A stretch of 64,000 nucleotides of DNA from Nocardioides luteus (GTDB lineage: Bacteria; Actinomycetota; Actinomycetes; Propionibacteriales; Nocardioidaceae), in contig NZ_BMRK01000004.1 of the NCBI RefSeq assembly GCF_014648595.1, positions 205,717 to 269,716 on the forward strand. The letters are read 5' to 3'. The notes beneath the pieces were generated by a model. The model worked only from the letters and a program-made list of their open reading frames with translations. It made no database searches and was not told where the DNA came from. Below are positions 52,101 to 62,422 of this stretch, in pieces; the stretch's first letter is position 1, and each line of letters begins with the position of its first letter. Made by a program: the position numbers and the translations under genes.

Positions 52101-52730
52101 GGCGGCGTGATCGGTCCAGGACGCCTCCTCGATCACCTTGAGCTTGGAGATCTGGCCCAGCAGCCTGCGGATGACGAACCAGGTCACCGCGGCGAGCAGC
52201 GGGAACAGGATCGCCGCCGGCCACCAGGTGAAGCTGGCCACGATCCACATCGGCAGCGCCGCGAAGACCGACCGGAACAGCATCCACAGCTGCCAGCGCA
52301 GCAGGTTGCCGACCTCATGGGAGTCGTCGTCGACCCGGTCGAGGATCTCCCCGACCGCCTGCTCGCTCAGCTCCGAGAGCGGCTGCCGCATGGCGGCCCG
52401 CAGCACGTCCTCGCGCAGCCTGCCCTCGACCCGGTCGGACACCCCGACCCAGGCGATCTTCGCCGTCGAGTCGATCAGCGAGGCCCCGATCACGCACATC
52501 GCCAGCCAGCCGACCAGGTCGGCCGTCGGGTTCTCCGCGAGCTTTCCGGCCACGACGGTGCCGACCGACTGGGCCACCATGGCCACGGCCAGCGCGATCA
52601 GCGCAGCGATCGTGACCGGCCCCTTCAGCCGTCGCCAGTCGACCTGCCGGCTCGGGTCGGCAGGGTCGGATGGGACTCCGAGAGCCTTGCCTGAGGTGGG
52701 CACGGGCGGAGTCGAGAGCGTCGCAGTCAT
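49170..52730 (-). CDS. Fused two-half ABC exporter with unequal ATP sites
   Basis: 1186 residues: TMD1 (~35-315), NBD1 (~345-580), linker, TMD2 (~640-905), NBD2 (~955-1180). NBD1 has Walker A GRTGSGKST, Walker B VVVLDEATARMD with the catalytic Glu, and an H-loop His (ILIAHRLS), but its signature is LSAGEEQ. NBD2 has Walker A GQVGSGKSS and a perfect LSGGQ, but Walker B LLLADDVSSALD has Asp for Glu and the H-loop reads IGATSKRA with no His. The NBD1 Walker/NBD2 signature site is thus canonical and the other degenerate, as in heterodimeric exporters such as TM287/288. Substrate unknown. Confidence 0.9.
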   Translation of the reverse strand: MTATLSTPPVPTSGKALGVPSDPADPSRQVDWRRLKGPVTIAALIALAVAMVAQSVGTVVAGKLAENPTADLVGWLAMCVIGASLIDSTAKIAWVGVSDRVEGRLREDVLRAAMRQPLSELSEQAVGEILDRVDDDSHEVGNLLRWQLWMLFRSVFAALPMWIVASFTWWPAAILFPLLAAVTWFVIRRLLGQISKLKVIEEASWTDHAAVLEEGIAGRDDLRTSLGQDHVVARVARLSAIVHEKFRAVVTVEAKVGRRAGVLLHSLLAGIGLAGIALAATDRLGISALVTLFLVTSTFVGQIAMLANHLPDIQAGLGAVIRLRQMLGTEPEPEGGAPVPGGGALDVELRDLTFSYAEGTFALQGISLAVPAGDTIALVGRTGSGKSTLASLLSRAVEPPRGSVFLGGTDVRDLDLQQLRASVGVVTQRTEILAGTLAENIALFDDLRPRADIEQAVARLGLSEWVAGLPDGLDTLLGPGGTSLSAGEEQLVAFARLLVRDVRVVVLDEATARMDPLTERRVVAAADRLLTGRTGILIAHRLSTIERAPHVAVLDHGSVIQHGLRATLATAPGPFRDLLEASRTDHLDSPSPEDKPADHSTLDHVAEGNVGGKRRSGEPPKVAEVGTGPSLARGIVHALFVRPEWGVAGAVLFLLASMTGAQGAFTGLLWGRIVESLQDGGRPTVMSVLLVVSLLAAPLMLADAFYRYPRWWIEVMLRARMAVLYGQTRQHRLTRTPPGEVVARSMDADRYSRYADRWVDFVNGLVIATITALLAGTVLAGAVLLVVMIASALASAVGRPIAGRSAAASSAARARFGRAVVSALESVRTVKLAAATPQVHAHLQHVDSGRVDAAVKEHRVQAFLDGVPALMVQCGVVAAWGIYFGGGWGLATALLVANAVSGFDWFGRVAGMVVTEAPGTRAWQKETSRFSGGRDLMDLPPHVDLVSGAAPDPGPVDQVPLESLELSALSAVHDDGTIGVSDVSLTISRGELILLVGQVGSGKSSLLASLAGLIEHTGTIRWNDELVVDPQAFLRPGQVAYVAQVPRVLSGTFADNIRLGHDRPFDNPVADARLELDVKEAGGADAIVGHRGVRLSGGQVQRLALARALAAETELLLADDVSSALDAATEIELWRALRERHTTVIGATSKRAALAQADRVVVMVDGEVAAVGPWAELAPAWSHLAG

Positions 52731-52885
52731 CAGAAGATCACGGTAAGTGCGACCACCGACACTCTCCTAAAGGTTTTCCGCCGCTATCCGAGGTCAAACA
52801 CCGTGCTGACCTGCACGTATAGGAACCAGAAGAAAGAGCTGGAGATGAAGGTCACCCACCACAGGAAGGTCTCCGCACAATGAGA

Positions 52886-52921
52886 CCGCGGCCCGGCACG
52901 GAAGTCCGTGCCGGGCCGCGG
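52886..52921. terminator. Terminator hairpin downstream of icd
   Basis: 17-bp perfect stem (52886-52902 with 52905-52921) with a very tight loop, 25 bp past the icd stop on the minus strand. The rest of 52731-52945 holds no convincing gene. Confidence 0.82.
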
Positions 52922-52945
52922 TCGTAGAGCTTCGACCGATGACGG

Positions 52946-55150
<2,205 letters not shown>

Positions 55151-55227
55151 GGGTGTGGCTACTCCTGACAAGTTGCGATCTGCGGTGCTGCTGACAAAGG
55201 TCGGGGGCCCGGGCTAACGGAAAGTTC

Positions 55228-55239
55228 CTTGACGTCAAG
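55228..55239. promoter_or_regulatory. Palindrome CTTGACGTCAAG upstream of icd
   Basis: Perfect 12-bp palindrome 78 bp before the icd start in the 267-bp divergent gap with the aquaporin gene. Possible operator; the rest of the gap shows no gene or known RNA element. Confidence 0.4.
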
Positions 55240-55417
55240 ATACCTGATGGCCGATACGACACCGCCCTCCCCTACCTTTGCACCACGAAGTGCCGACGCA
55301 AAAGAGTTACTGTGTGTCAACACTTCCATGTTGTTCAGGTGACTGCTGATGCCTGAGTGCCTCTCGGGCGTCAAAGGGTCTGACCGACGTCAACAGACTT
55401 TGAAGGGTTAAGGGGAC

Positions 55418-56527
55418 ATGACTGAGGAACCACTGTCGGCGACGGAGCCGACTCTCATCCAGAAACTGGCGGCCGAGGTCATCGGGACATTCATCCTGGT
55501 CTTCCTTGGTTGCGGCTCGGTCGTCGCGGTCGTCACCGGTGTCACTCACGCTGAGGGCGAAGGCGGGTTCTGGGGCCTCGAGGTCGCCGCGGTCGGCCTG
55601 GCCTTCGGCATCGCCGTCGTGATCGGTGCCTACACGTTCGGCCGCATCTCCGGCGGCCACTTCAACCCGGCGGTGACCCTCGGTGTCGCCTCTTCCGCCC
55701 GGATCACCTGGAAGGAGGCCGGTGCCTACATCGGCGCCCAGTTCGTCGGCGCGATCATCGGCGCGCTCCTGCTGTTCCTCGTCGCGATCTCCTCGGGCTA
55801 CAACTCGTGGAGCGACGGCGGCCTCGGCTCCAACGGTTTCGGCGACGGGACCGGCACCGGCATCGTCGGCGCGATCCTGGTCGAGCTCATCCTCACCTTC
55901 ATCTTCGTCTTCGTGATCCTCGGCATCACCGACGGACGGGCGAAGGCCAACGCCGCGCTCGCCCCGCTCGCCATCGGTCTCGCGCTGGCCGCGATCCACT
56001 TCGTCGGCATCCCGCTGACCGGCACCTCGGTCAACCCGGCGCGGTCTTTCGGCCCCGCCCTCTTCTCCGGCACCGACGCGCTGATCGACCTGCCGGTCTT
56101 CCTGATCGTGCCGGCCATCGGCGGCGTCGCCGCCGGTCTGCTCTACCCGATGCTCTTCGGCAAGGACGGATCGGAGATCGTCGGGGCCGGCTTCGGCTTC
56201 GGCGGTCGCGGCAAGGCCCACGCGCAGCCGGGCTTCCAGTGGGACACCAACACGGCCGCACCCGCCGCGCCGGCTGCCTCCGCGACCCCGGCCGCCCCGG
56301 CCACGTCGACCCCGGCTGCGCCTGCCGCCCCGGCGGCTCCGGCCGCACCGGACACCTCGGCCGACTCCGGCGACCGCACCGTCGTCTCCGGCGGCAACGC
56401 CGGCAGCAGCGGCCAGCAGTCCTGGCAGCAGCCGACCCAGAGCGCCGAGGGCGACCTGCCGGTCTACGAGCAGGACGGCTGGCGCTGGGACTACGCCAAG
56501 CAGGAATGGGTCCCGATCGAGCAGTGA
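55418..56527 (+). CDS. Aquaporin (MIP family) with long Ala/Pro-rich tail
   Basis: 369 residues. Six helices and both pore motifs, HFNPAVTLG and SVNPARSFGPA; a His-type selectivity filter is likely (water channel). After residue ~250 there is a ~120-residue cytoplasmic tail: A/P/T repeats (~275-320), a Ser/Gln section, and a terminal YEQDGWRWDYAKQEWVPIEQ. Channels of this family are normally ~240 residues, so the tail is an addition. ATG start; strong terminator downstream. Confidence 0.92.
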   Translation: MTEEPLSATEPTLIQKLAAEVIGTFILVFLGCGSVVAVVTGVTHAEGEGGFWGLEVAAVGLAFGIAVVIGAYTFGRISGGHFNPAVTLGVASSARITWKEAGAYIGAQFVGAIIGALLLFLVAISSGYNSWSDGGLGSNGFGDGTGTGIVGAILVELILTFIFVFVILGITDGRAKANAALAPLAIGLALAAIHFVGIPLTGTSVNPARSFGPALFSGTDALIDLPVFLIVPAIGGVAAGLLYPMLFGKDGSEIVGAGFGFGGRGKAHAQPGFQWDTNTAAPAAPAASATPAAPATSTPAAPAAPAAPAAPDTSADSGDRTVVSGGNAGSSGQQSWQQPTQSAEGDLPVYEQDGWRWDYAKQEWVPIEQ

Positions 56528-56540
56528 CCCGCTGAGATGC

Positions 56541-56575
56541 AGGAAGGCCGCCCCGGGATCGGGGCGGCCTTTCCT
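56541..56575 (+). terminator. Terminator after the aquaporin gene
   Basis: AGGCCGCCCC / GGGGCGGCCT stem (56545-56554, 56561-56570) extended by AGGAA/TTTCCT, followed by T-rich sequence. Confidence 0.85.
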
Positions 56576-56620
56576 GTGTTTCGGGGGCTCCTGGTGGGAG
56601 CTGTCGAGGCGGGCTGCGGG

Positions 56621-56684
56621 GTACTCCAGGGACTTTCTGTCGGTTTACCGGCGGCCAGTAACCGACGGAAACTCCCTGGAGTAC
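56621..56684. repeat. Hairpin repeat, copy 4 (diverged)
   Basis: Outer arms GTACTCCAGGGA / TCCCTGGAGTAC, inner GTCGGTT / AACCGAC. Compared with copies 1-3 both arms have changed together (TAG:CTA to TAC:GTA, GGCCGG to TGTCGG with its complement), so pairing is preserved. Lies between the convergent ends of the aquaporin and DUF3017 genes. Confidence 0.85.
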
Positions 56685-56741
56685 CCCGAAAATTGGACCC
56701 AGACGGCCACTGACCGCTTGCTGCCAGAGGGTCGAGACGAC

Positions 56742-57104
56742 CTAGTCGCCGGGGACGCTCACCGCGAGGATCCACAGCGCGCCGGCGGTCATCGCCAGCA
56801 GCGCCACGTCGAACCAGCGGTTGCGCACCGCCAGCATCCCGGCGTCCTTCGCCGGCAGCACCGCGCGCCCCAGCGAGGCGGCGCCCAGGCCCGCGGCGAG
56901 GACGATGATGCCCACCCGCCAGTGGCCGAAGCCGACCAGACCGAGACCGACGAGGGCCGCGGTCAGCACCCCGAGGTAGACGTAACCGCCGATGGTCGAG
57001 GGGAAGCTGCGTACGACTGGGGTGTCCGTCTTCTCGGGCTCGGGCGCCTCCGCCACCGGTGCGGGAGCCTCCGGTGAGGGGCTGAGTGGCGGGTGGACGG
57101 ACAC
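56742..57104 (-). CDS. DUF3017 membrane protein
   Basis: 120 residues: a Pro-rich cytoplasmic start, then three membrane helices (about 40-58, 62-82, 95-115) with GGYVYLGVLTAALVGLGLV and GHWRVG. DUF3017 proteins follow folD in many actinobacteria. GTG start, 4 bp after the folD stop. Function unknown. Confidence 0.85.
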   Translation of the reverse strand: MSVHPPLSPSPEAPAPVAEAPEPEKTDTPVVRSFPSTIGGYVYLGVLTAALVGLGLVGFGHWRVGIIVLAAGLGAASLGRAVLPAKDAGMLAVRNRWFDVALLAMTAGALWILAVSVPGD

Positions 57105-57108
57105 GGTG

Positions 57109-57960
57109 TCAGAGCCTTTCGAGAGCCTGCTCGGCGCTGAGGACGATATTGGAGAGAAGCATGGCGCGTGTCATCGGACCCACCCCACCCGGGTTCGGCG
57201 ACACCCACCCGGCGACGTCCCACACGTCATCGGCGAGGTCTCCTGCGATCTTACCGTCGACACGGGAGACACCGACGTCGAGCAACGCCGCGCCGGGCTT
57301 GACCATGTCCTTGGTGATGATGCCGGGTACGCCCGCAGCGGCCACCACGATGTCGGCGTTGCGGGTGTGAGCGGCCAGGTCGCGGGTGCCGGTGTGGCAC
57401 AGCGTGACCGTCGCGTTCTCCGACCGGCGGGTGAGCAGCAGGCCCAGCGGGCGGCCGACGGTCAGGCCGCGGCCGACCACGACGACCTCGGCACCGTTGA
57501 TCTCGACCCCGTGGCGACGCAGCAGCTCGATGCAGCCCACCGGCGTGCAGGGCAGCGGGCCGTCCTCACCGAGGACCAGCTTGCCGAGATTGTGCGGGTG
57601 GAGTCCGTCGACGTCCTTCTCCGGGGCGACCCGGGAGAGCAGCGCGAACTCGTCCAGACCGGTCGGCTGCTGCACCAGGAAGCCGGTGCACGCCGGGTCG
57701 GCGTTGAGGCGGCCGATCTCGGCCTCGACCTCTTCCTGGGTCGACGTGCCCGGCAGGTCGACGCGGATCGACTCGATGCCGATCTCGGCGCAGTCCTTGT
57801 GCTTGGCGTTGACGTACCACCGGCTGCCCGGGTCGTCCCCGACCAGCACGGTGCCGAGCCCGGGCGTCACGCCCGCGGCCTTCAGCTTCTCCACCCGGTC
57901 GGCCAGCTCGGCCTTGATCGTCTTCAGCGTGGCCGTGCCGTCCAGCTTCTGTGCTGTCAC
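57109..57960 (-). CDS. folD: Bifunctional methylenetetrahydrofolate dehydrogenase/cyclohydrolase
   Basis: 283 residues. [14 protein letters not shown] carries the catalytic Lys, [12 protein letters not shown] and [11 protein letters not shown] the substrate sites, [17 protein letters not shown] the NADP loop and NPGGVGPMT the C-terminal motif. Produces 10-formyl-THF used by PurN and PurH upstream. GTG start. Confidence 0.95.
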   Translation of the reverse strand: MTAQKLDGTATLKTIKAELADRVEKLKAAGVTPGLGTVLVGDDPGSRWYVNAKHKDCAEIGIESIRVDLPGTSTQEEVEAEIGRLNADPACTGFLVQQPTGLDEFALLSRVAPEKDVDGLHPHNLGKLVLGEDGPLPCTPVGCIELLRRHGVEINGAEVVVVGRGLTVGRPLGLLLTRRSENATVTLCHTGTRDLAAHTRNADIVVAAAGVPGIITKDMVKPGAALLDVGVSRVDGKIAGDLADDVWDVAGWVSPNPGGVGPMTRAMLLSNIVLSAEQALERL

Positions 57961-58016
57961 AGTCTCATCCTGTCACTCGGTCCTTGAGAATTTCGTACGC
58001 TGCGGGGCGCTGCGCA

Positions 58017-59594
58017 TCAGTGCGCAAAATGCCGAGTTCCCGTGAAATACATCGTCACCCCAGCCGCCTCGCACGCCTTGACTGTGAGCTCGTCGCGGAT
58101 GGAGCCGCCGGGCTGGACGATCGCCTTGACGCCGGCGTCGATCAGGATCTGCGGGCCGTCCTCGAAGGGGAAGAAGGCGTCGGAGGCGGCGACGGCGCCA
58201 CGGGCACGCTCGCTGCCCTCGGCGAGGGTGTTGGCGCGCTCGACGGCGAGGCGGCAGGAGTCGACGCGGTTGACCTGGCCCATGCCGATGCCGACCGAGG
58301 CGCCGTCGGCGGCGAGCAGGATGGCGTTGGACTTGGCCGAGCGGCAGGCCTTCCAGGCGAAGGCCAGGTCGGCGAGGGTCGCCTCGTCGGCGGCCTCACC
58401 CGTGGCCAGCGTCCACGAGGCCGGGTCGTCGCCCTCGGCGTCGACGTGGTCGACCTGCTGCATCAGCAGACCGCCGGAGATCGGCCGGGTCTCGACCGCG
58501 GCGCGCTCGTCGGCCGGCGCGACCAGGATGCGGATGTTCTTCTTGCGTGTGAGGATCTCGACGGCGCCGTCCTCGTAGCCCGGGGCCACGATGACCTCGG
58601 TGAAGACCTCGGCGACCTGGCGGGCCATCTCGACCGACACCGGGCGGTTGGAGGCGATCACGCCGCCGAAGGCGGAGACCGGGTCGCAGGCGTGCGCGCG
58701 ACGGTGGGCCTCGGCGATGTCGGCACCGACGGCCAGACCGCACGGGTTGGCGTGCTTGATGATCGCGACCGCGGGCTCGGCGAAGTCGTTCGCGGCGCGA
58801 CGGGCGGCGTCGGTGTCGGTGTAGTTGTTGTAGGACATCTCCTTGCCGTGCAGCTGCTCGGCGCGGGCCAGCCCGGCCGGGCCGTTGCCGTTGACGTAGA
58901 GCGCGGCCTTCTGGTGCGGGTTCTCGCCGTAGCGCAGGCCGGTCGCCTTCTCGTACGTCCCCCCGACCCACGCCGGGAAGCCGGTGCCGTCGGAGGTGTC
59001 GGTGAGCACGGAGCCCATCCAGGAGGCGACCTGGACGTCGTACGTCGCGGTGTGGACGAACGCCTTGGCCGCCAGCGCCTTGCGCTCCTCGTAGGTGAAG
59101 CCGCCGCCCTGCGCCGCCTCGAGAGCCTTCGCGTAGTCGGCGCCGTCGGTGACGATCGCGACGGACGGGTGGTTCTTCGCGGCGGCGCGGACCATGGACG
59201 GGCCGCCGATGTCGATCTTCTCGATGCAGTCGTCGACGCCGGCACCGGAGGCGACGGTCTCGGCGAACGGGTAGAGGTTCACCACGACCAGGTCGAACGG
59301 CTCGACCTCGAGCTCCTTCAGCTGCTCGACGTGGGAGTCGAGGCGGCGGTCGGCCAGGATGCCGGCGTGCACGCGCGGGTGGAGCGTCTTCACCCGGCCG
59401 TCGAGGCACTCGGGGAAGCCGGTCAGGTCCTCGACCTTGGTCACCGGGAGGCCCAGCTTCTCGATCAGCGCCGCGGAGCCGCCGGTGGAGACGAGCTCGA
59501 CGCCCGCCTCGTGCAGGCCCTTGACCAGGTCCTCGAGGCCGGTCTTGTCATAGACGGACACCAGGGCCCTCTTGATGGTGATCTGGTCGAGCAC
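58017..59594 (-). CDS. purH: Bifunctional AICAR transformylase/IMP cyclohydrolase
   Basis: 525 residues. N-terminal MGS-like cyclohydrolase domain ([43 protein letters not shown]), C-terminal transformylase domain with [11 protein letters not shown] and [10 protein letters not shown]. Catalyses the last two steps to IMP using 10-formyl-THF. GTG 59594 with GAGGAG 8 nt before it. Preceded by a ZTP riboswitch. Confidence 0.96.
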   Translation of the reverse strand: MLDQITIKRALVSVYDKTGLEDLVKGLHEAGVELVSTGGSAALIEKLGLPVTKVEDLTGFPECLDGRVKTLHPRVHAGILADRRLDSHVEQLKELEVEPFDLVVVNLYPFAETVASGAGVDDCIEKIDIGGPSMVRAAAKNHPSVAIVTDGADYAKALEAAQGGGFTYEERKALAAKAFVHTATYDVQVASWMGSVLTDTSDGTGFPAWVGGTYEKATGLRYGENPHQKAALYVNGNGPAGLARAEQLHGKEMSYNNYTDTDAARRAANDFAEPAVAIIKHANPCGLAVGADIAEAHRRAHACDPVSAFGGVIASNRPVSVEMARQVAEVFTEVIVAPGYEDGAVEILTRKKNIRILVAPADERAAVETRPISGGLLMQQVDHVDAEGDDPASWTLATGEAADEATLADLAFAWKACRSAKSNAILLAADGASVGIGMGQVNRVDSCRLAVERANTLAEGSERARGAVAASDAFFPFEDGPQILIDAGVKAIVQPGGSIRDELTVKACEAAGVTMYFTGTRHFAH

Positions 59595-59602
59595 AGCAGT
59601 CT

Positions 59603-59630
59603 CCTCATCGGTCGACGAAATTCGATGAGG
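59603..59630 (-). promoter_or_regulatory. Hairpin over the purH ribosome-binding site
   Basis: On the minus strand CCTCATCG and CGATGAGG pair around a 12-nt loop; the 3' arm includes the GAGGAG Shine-Dalgarno sequence of purH. It directly follows the aptamer, so it is the probable expression platform (translation control). Confidence 0.7.
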
Positions 59631-59698
59631 GCACCCAGGCGGTCGATGCCGTCTCTTCCACACTCCCCGGTGGTCCCCCACCTGCGCCAGTCGTGTGG
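59631..59698 (-). ncRNA. ZTP (pfl-motif) riboswitch aptamer upstream of purH
   Basis: Read on the minus strand: CCACAC-GACTGGCG, then CAGGTGG-GGGA-CCACC, GGGGA, GTGTGG, a short linker and CCGCCTGGGTGC. P1 is CCACAC with GTGTGG, P2 GGTGG with CCACC, and GGCG can form the pseudoknot with CGCC. The ACUGGCG, GGGGAG-like and CCGCCUGGG segments are the conserved core of the pfl RNA that binds ZTP/ZMP, the signal of low 10-formyl-folate. ZMP is the substrate of PurH, so the placement fits exactly. Confidence 0.92.
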
Positions 59699-59713
59699 TG
59701 TCACTCTAACGGC

Positions 59714-60325
59714 TCAGGCAGGCCTGAACCGAACCCGCCTGCCGGCCACCGTGTAGCCCTCCGTGGCGATGCGTCCGACCGTCTCGACGAGCATCGCCCG
59801 CTCGACGACCTTGATCCGCTCGTGGAGCGTCTCCTCGGTGTCGTCGTCCTCGACCGGCACCGTCACCTGGGCCATGATCATCCCAGTGTCGACCCCGGCG
59901 TCGACGATGAACAGCGTCGCCCCGGTCACCTTCACGCCGTACTCCAGCGCGTCCCGCGCCCCGTGCATCCCGGGGAAGCTCGGCAGCAGCGCCGGATGCG
60001 TGTTGAGCGTCTTCCCGCCGAACCGGTCCAGGAAGTGCGCTCCGAGCAGCTTCATGAAGCCCGCGGAGACGACGAGATCAGGCTCGTACGCCGCCACCGA
60101 CTCGGCCAGGGCCGCGTCCCACTCCTCGCGCGACCCGAAGTCCTTGACCCGGTGCACGAAGGTCGGGATCCCGGCGTCGGTCGCCCGGGTCAGCCCCTGG
60201 ATGCCGTCGCGGTCGGCCCCGACCGCCACGACCTCTGCCCCGTAGTCCTGGGACGCACAGGCGTCCAGCAGAGCCTGGAGGTTGGTGCCCGAGCCGGACA
60301 CGAGGACGACGAGACGAAGAGCCAC
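59714..60325 (-). CDS. purN: Phosphoribosylglycinamide formyltransferase
   Basis: 203 residues. VLVSGSGTNLQALLDA phosphate loop, SAGFMKLLG, NTHPALLPSFPGMHGARDAL with the catalytic Asn-His, and DTGMIMAQ. Transfers a formyl group from 10-formyl-THF to GAR. GTG 60325 matches the family start. First gene of purN-purH-folD-DUF3017. Confidence 0.95.
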   Translation of the reverse strand: MALRLVVLVSGSGTNLQALLDACASQDYGAEVVAVGADRDGIQGLTRATDAGIPTFVHRVKDFGSREEWDAALAESVAAYEPDLVVSAGFMKLLGAHFLDRFGGKTLNTHPALLPSFPGMHGARDALEYGVKVTGATLFIVDAGVDTGMIMAQVTVPVEDDDTEETLHERIKVVERAMLVETVGRIATEGYTVAGRRVRFRPA

Positions 60326-60412
60326 GCCGTCACTGTAGAACAGCGCAGGCCTCGTGCCCGCGCCACCCAGATCACCCAAGCCGCCCACCGCGGCCGAGAA
60401 GTGCCCTGTTGC

Positions 60413-60874
60413 TCACGCCTCCGCGACTTCGATGCCGATTTCCCCAAGAGATTGCTCAACCCGCGCCAAGGGCTCACTCCCCCAATCGAGGATCACAGCG
60501 AACTCGGCACGGCGACGATCGGGGGCAAACCTCGACGGATCCCATGCCTTCACGACATCTCTGAGCACCTCAAAGAACTTGCTGTGATCTGGCGAGCCTT
60601 GAATATCAAGGCGATCAGAGTTCTCAATAAACAGCAGGTATCGGTCTGCCACGACCCAGTCAAGATCACCGAGACAGTCGTAAAGAGCGTCCCAGTTCCA
60701 GCCAAAGTACGCTGGCAATCTGAACGCCGAGTTCAACGCGTCGAGAATCTCATACTCTGTCTCGAAAGTCGCAGCATCAATCACAGCGAAGAAGGACAGG
60801 CCAGACCGACCAAGGAACTGGCCAATGGCCGCATCACGGTCGCCAATGACGCGAAAAAATTTCACAGTCGCCAT
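60413..60874 (-). CDS. Barstar family immunity protein
   Basis: 153 residues. LPAYFGWNWDALYDCLGDLDW is the defining barstar segment (interface acidic residues Asp and Glu/Asp follow), with ILDWGSEP near the end. It should bind and block the barnase-like domain encoded 2 bp upstream. Larger than the 90-residue B. amyloliquefaciens barstar because of an N-terminal extension. Base composition is visibly lower in GC than flanking genes. Confidence 0.9.
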   Translation of the reverse strand: MATVKFFRVIGDRDAAIGQFLGRSGLSFFAVIDAATFETEYEILDALNSAFRLPAYFGWNWDALYDCLGDLDWVVADRYLLFIENSDRLDIQGSPDHSKFFEVLRDVVKAWDPSRFAPDRRRAEFAVILDWGSEPLARVEQSLGEIGIEVAEA

Positions 60875-60876
60875 GG

Positions 60877-62322
60877 TTATCTCCCGGTCGCTCCAACGAT
60901 GTATGTCTGATAGTGGGTCGCCGAATAATAGATGGATCCGTCAGAGCCGGTCACAATCCTCTCACCGCCAGGCTCTGGATTGTCTAGGGACTGCCACACG
61001 CCCCGCTCCTGGTAGGTAATCGCATCGCCTCCAGGTGTCGTGCGAGGCAACACGTACGCGCCGTTCCGACCGTCGTTTCCGAAAATCTCCGGCACCAGCG
61101 GACCCGCGAACCCATGCGTACCAGCACGCCCCTGCGACGCATCGACGCCCGACTTGGCAATGTCATCGATGGCATATTGCGCATTCTTCGGAATTGACTT
61201 TGGGATCCATCCCTTAAGCTTTGAAGTGTCGCCAAGGACGTCCCCCACATGATACTCGGGAGCACTATTGTTGTTTTTCCGCTTTTTACCGAGTGGCCAA
61301 CGAAGCTTGAACTTTCCGAATTTCTTGAACGGATCGAAGCCACTCGCACATTTCTCCGGGCTGGCATCACAACCTGAATAGTCGAAGACCCATTCTTTGA
61401 AGAACTGGATTTCTTCAGGCGTGTAGCCGAACTCGTCTTCCATCTGCTCATCGACAGCGTCGACGATCGAATCACCAGAACTCTCGGAGTCATCAGAGTC
61501 GTCGTCATTATCCGTAGATGCCGGAGGCTGAGTTACACGGCTGTCGCAACTCGGGCACGGCTCACCATCGATGCCGATCGGCCCCAAACCAGACGCATCA
61601 CTGTAGTTGATGGGGTCCTGAAGGCTGTATGCGTACGCGCTGAAGTGCCGAGGCTCGGTCGGATCAAGCAACGGGTCCGGCGACACAAAGGTGCCAGTGT
61701 CAACGTCGTAATACCGTGCCCCGACCTGGGTGAGACCCGTCGTATCGCTCGGCTTGCCCAAGAATCCGCGGTCACCCGGGGATCCGTTTGCATCCCGGTC
61801 ACCAACTGTCGCCGCAACCTCTGCTCCGCGCGCGGCTCCGAACGGATCGGTGTAGTGCTTTGCGATCGAGGCCGGGGTCCACGTCGTGTTCGAGATCGAT
61901 ACGATCGAGGTCCCGTGGTGGTCGTTGACCAGGGAGGTGACCCCGCCCAAGCCACGCTGGTCTCGTACGGCGATGGTTTCGCCGTTGAAGGCGTAGTAGC
62001 GGTGCGCGGAGACGTTCCTCGTCTCATCGCGCGGGATGGTGACTTCCTGGCCACCGGGGAGGTAGATCGTGACGGCCTCCGCGTCCGCGCGGATGATGCG
62101 TTCACCAGAACCGGAGTAGACGTACTCGGCCTCCCCGAGCTCGTCGACGACCCCGTCAGCACAGGTCTCGCCGGCCGTGAGGGTCTTGACGAGCCTCCCC
62201 TCGCGGTCCCAGCACATCGACTGAGCAACCGACCGACGAGCCGCCGCGCCTTCCGCGGTCCGGGCAACATCGTGGATGGCCGCGATCTCCGTCGCAGACA
62301 GCGCCTTGGAGTAGAGGCCCAT
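60877..62322 (-). CDS. Truncated RHS-repeat protein with C-terminal barnase-like RNase toxin
   Basis: 481 residues from ATG 62322. N-terminal ~25 residues are the end of a LamG-type domain (LYSKALSATEIAAIHD); in-frame similarity continues a few codons upstream to a stop at 62350-62352, so the gene has lost its 5' part. Next comes the RHS core end with GARYYDVDTGTFVSPDPL and NYSDASG near residue 245. After an acidic Asp/Ser linker and a YTPEEIQ section, the last ~115 residues are a ribonuclease N1/barnase-like domain: TYQERGVW (catalytic Glu), RIVTGSDGSIYYS (Arg) and THYQTY (His). No signal or secretion domain remains. Stop is 2 bp before the barstar start. Confidence 0.85.
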   Translation of the reverse strand: MGLYSKALSATEIAAIHDVARTAEGAAARRSVAQSMCWDREGRLVKTLTAGETCADGVVDELGEAEYVYSGSGERIIRADAEAVTIYLPGGQEVTIPRDETRNVSAHRYYAFNGETIAVRDQRGLGGVTSLVNDHHGTSIVSISNTTWTPASIAKHYTDPFGAARGAEVAATVGDRDANGSPGDRGFLGKPSDTTGLTQVGARYYDVDTGTFVSPDPLLDPTEPRHFSAYAYSLQDPINYSDASGLGPIGIDGEPCPSCDSRVTQPPASTDNDDDSDDSESSGDSIVDAVDEQMEDEFGYTPEEIQFFKEWVFDYSGCDASPEKCASGFDPFKKFGKFKLRWPLGKKRKNNNSAPEYHVGDVLGDTSKLKGWIPKSIPKNAQYAIDDIAKSGVDASQGRAGTHGFAGPLVPEIFGNDGRNGAYVLPRTTPGGDAITYQERGVWQSLDNPEPGGERIVTGSDGSIYYSATHYQTYIVGATGR

Positions 62323-62372
62323 CTTCGCGAGCGAGACGTATCGCCCGTTTCATGGGCTGTTCTCGGCAACTG

Positions 62373-62388
62373 GGTCTCGACAAGCTCG
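62373..62388. repeat. Dispersed repeat fragment at the truncated RHS end
   Basis: GGTCTCGACAAGCTCG matches 15 of 16 bases with 16574-16589 in the inverted repeat at 16 kb. It lies 21 bp beyond the in-frame stop that ends the RHS similarity, i.e. at the junction where the 5' part of the gene is missing. Confidence 0.6.
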
Positions 62389-62422
62389 ACCCCCGGTGGC
62401 GCGACGCTGGGTCAGGGACAGG

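Noticed and set aside
52731-52885. Small gene between the ABC exporter and icd
   Set aside because: Only a 12-codon frame from ATG 52840 without a convincing ribosome-binding site or similarity.
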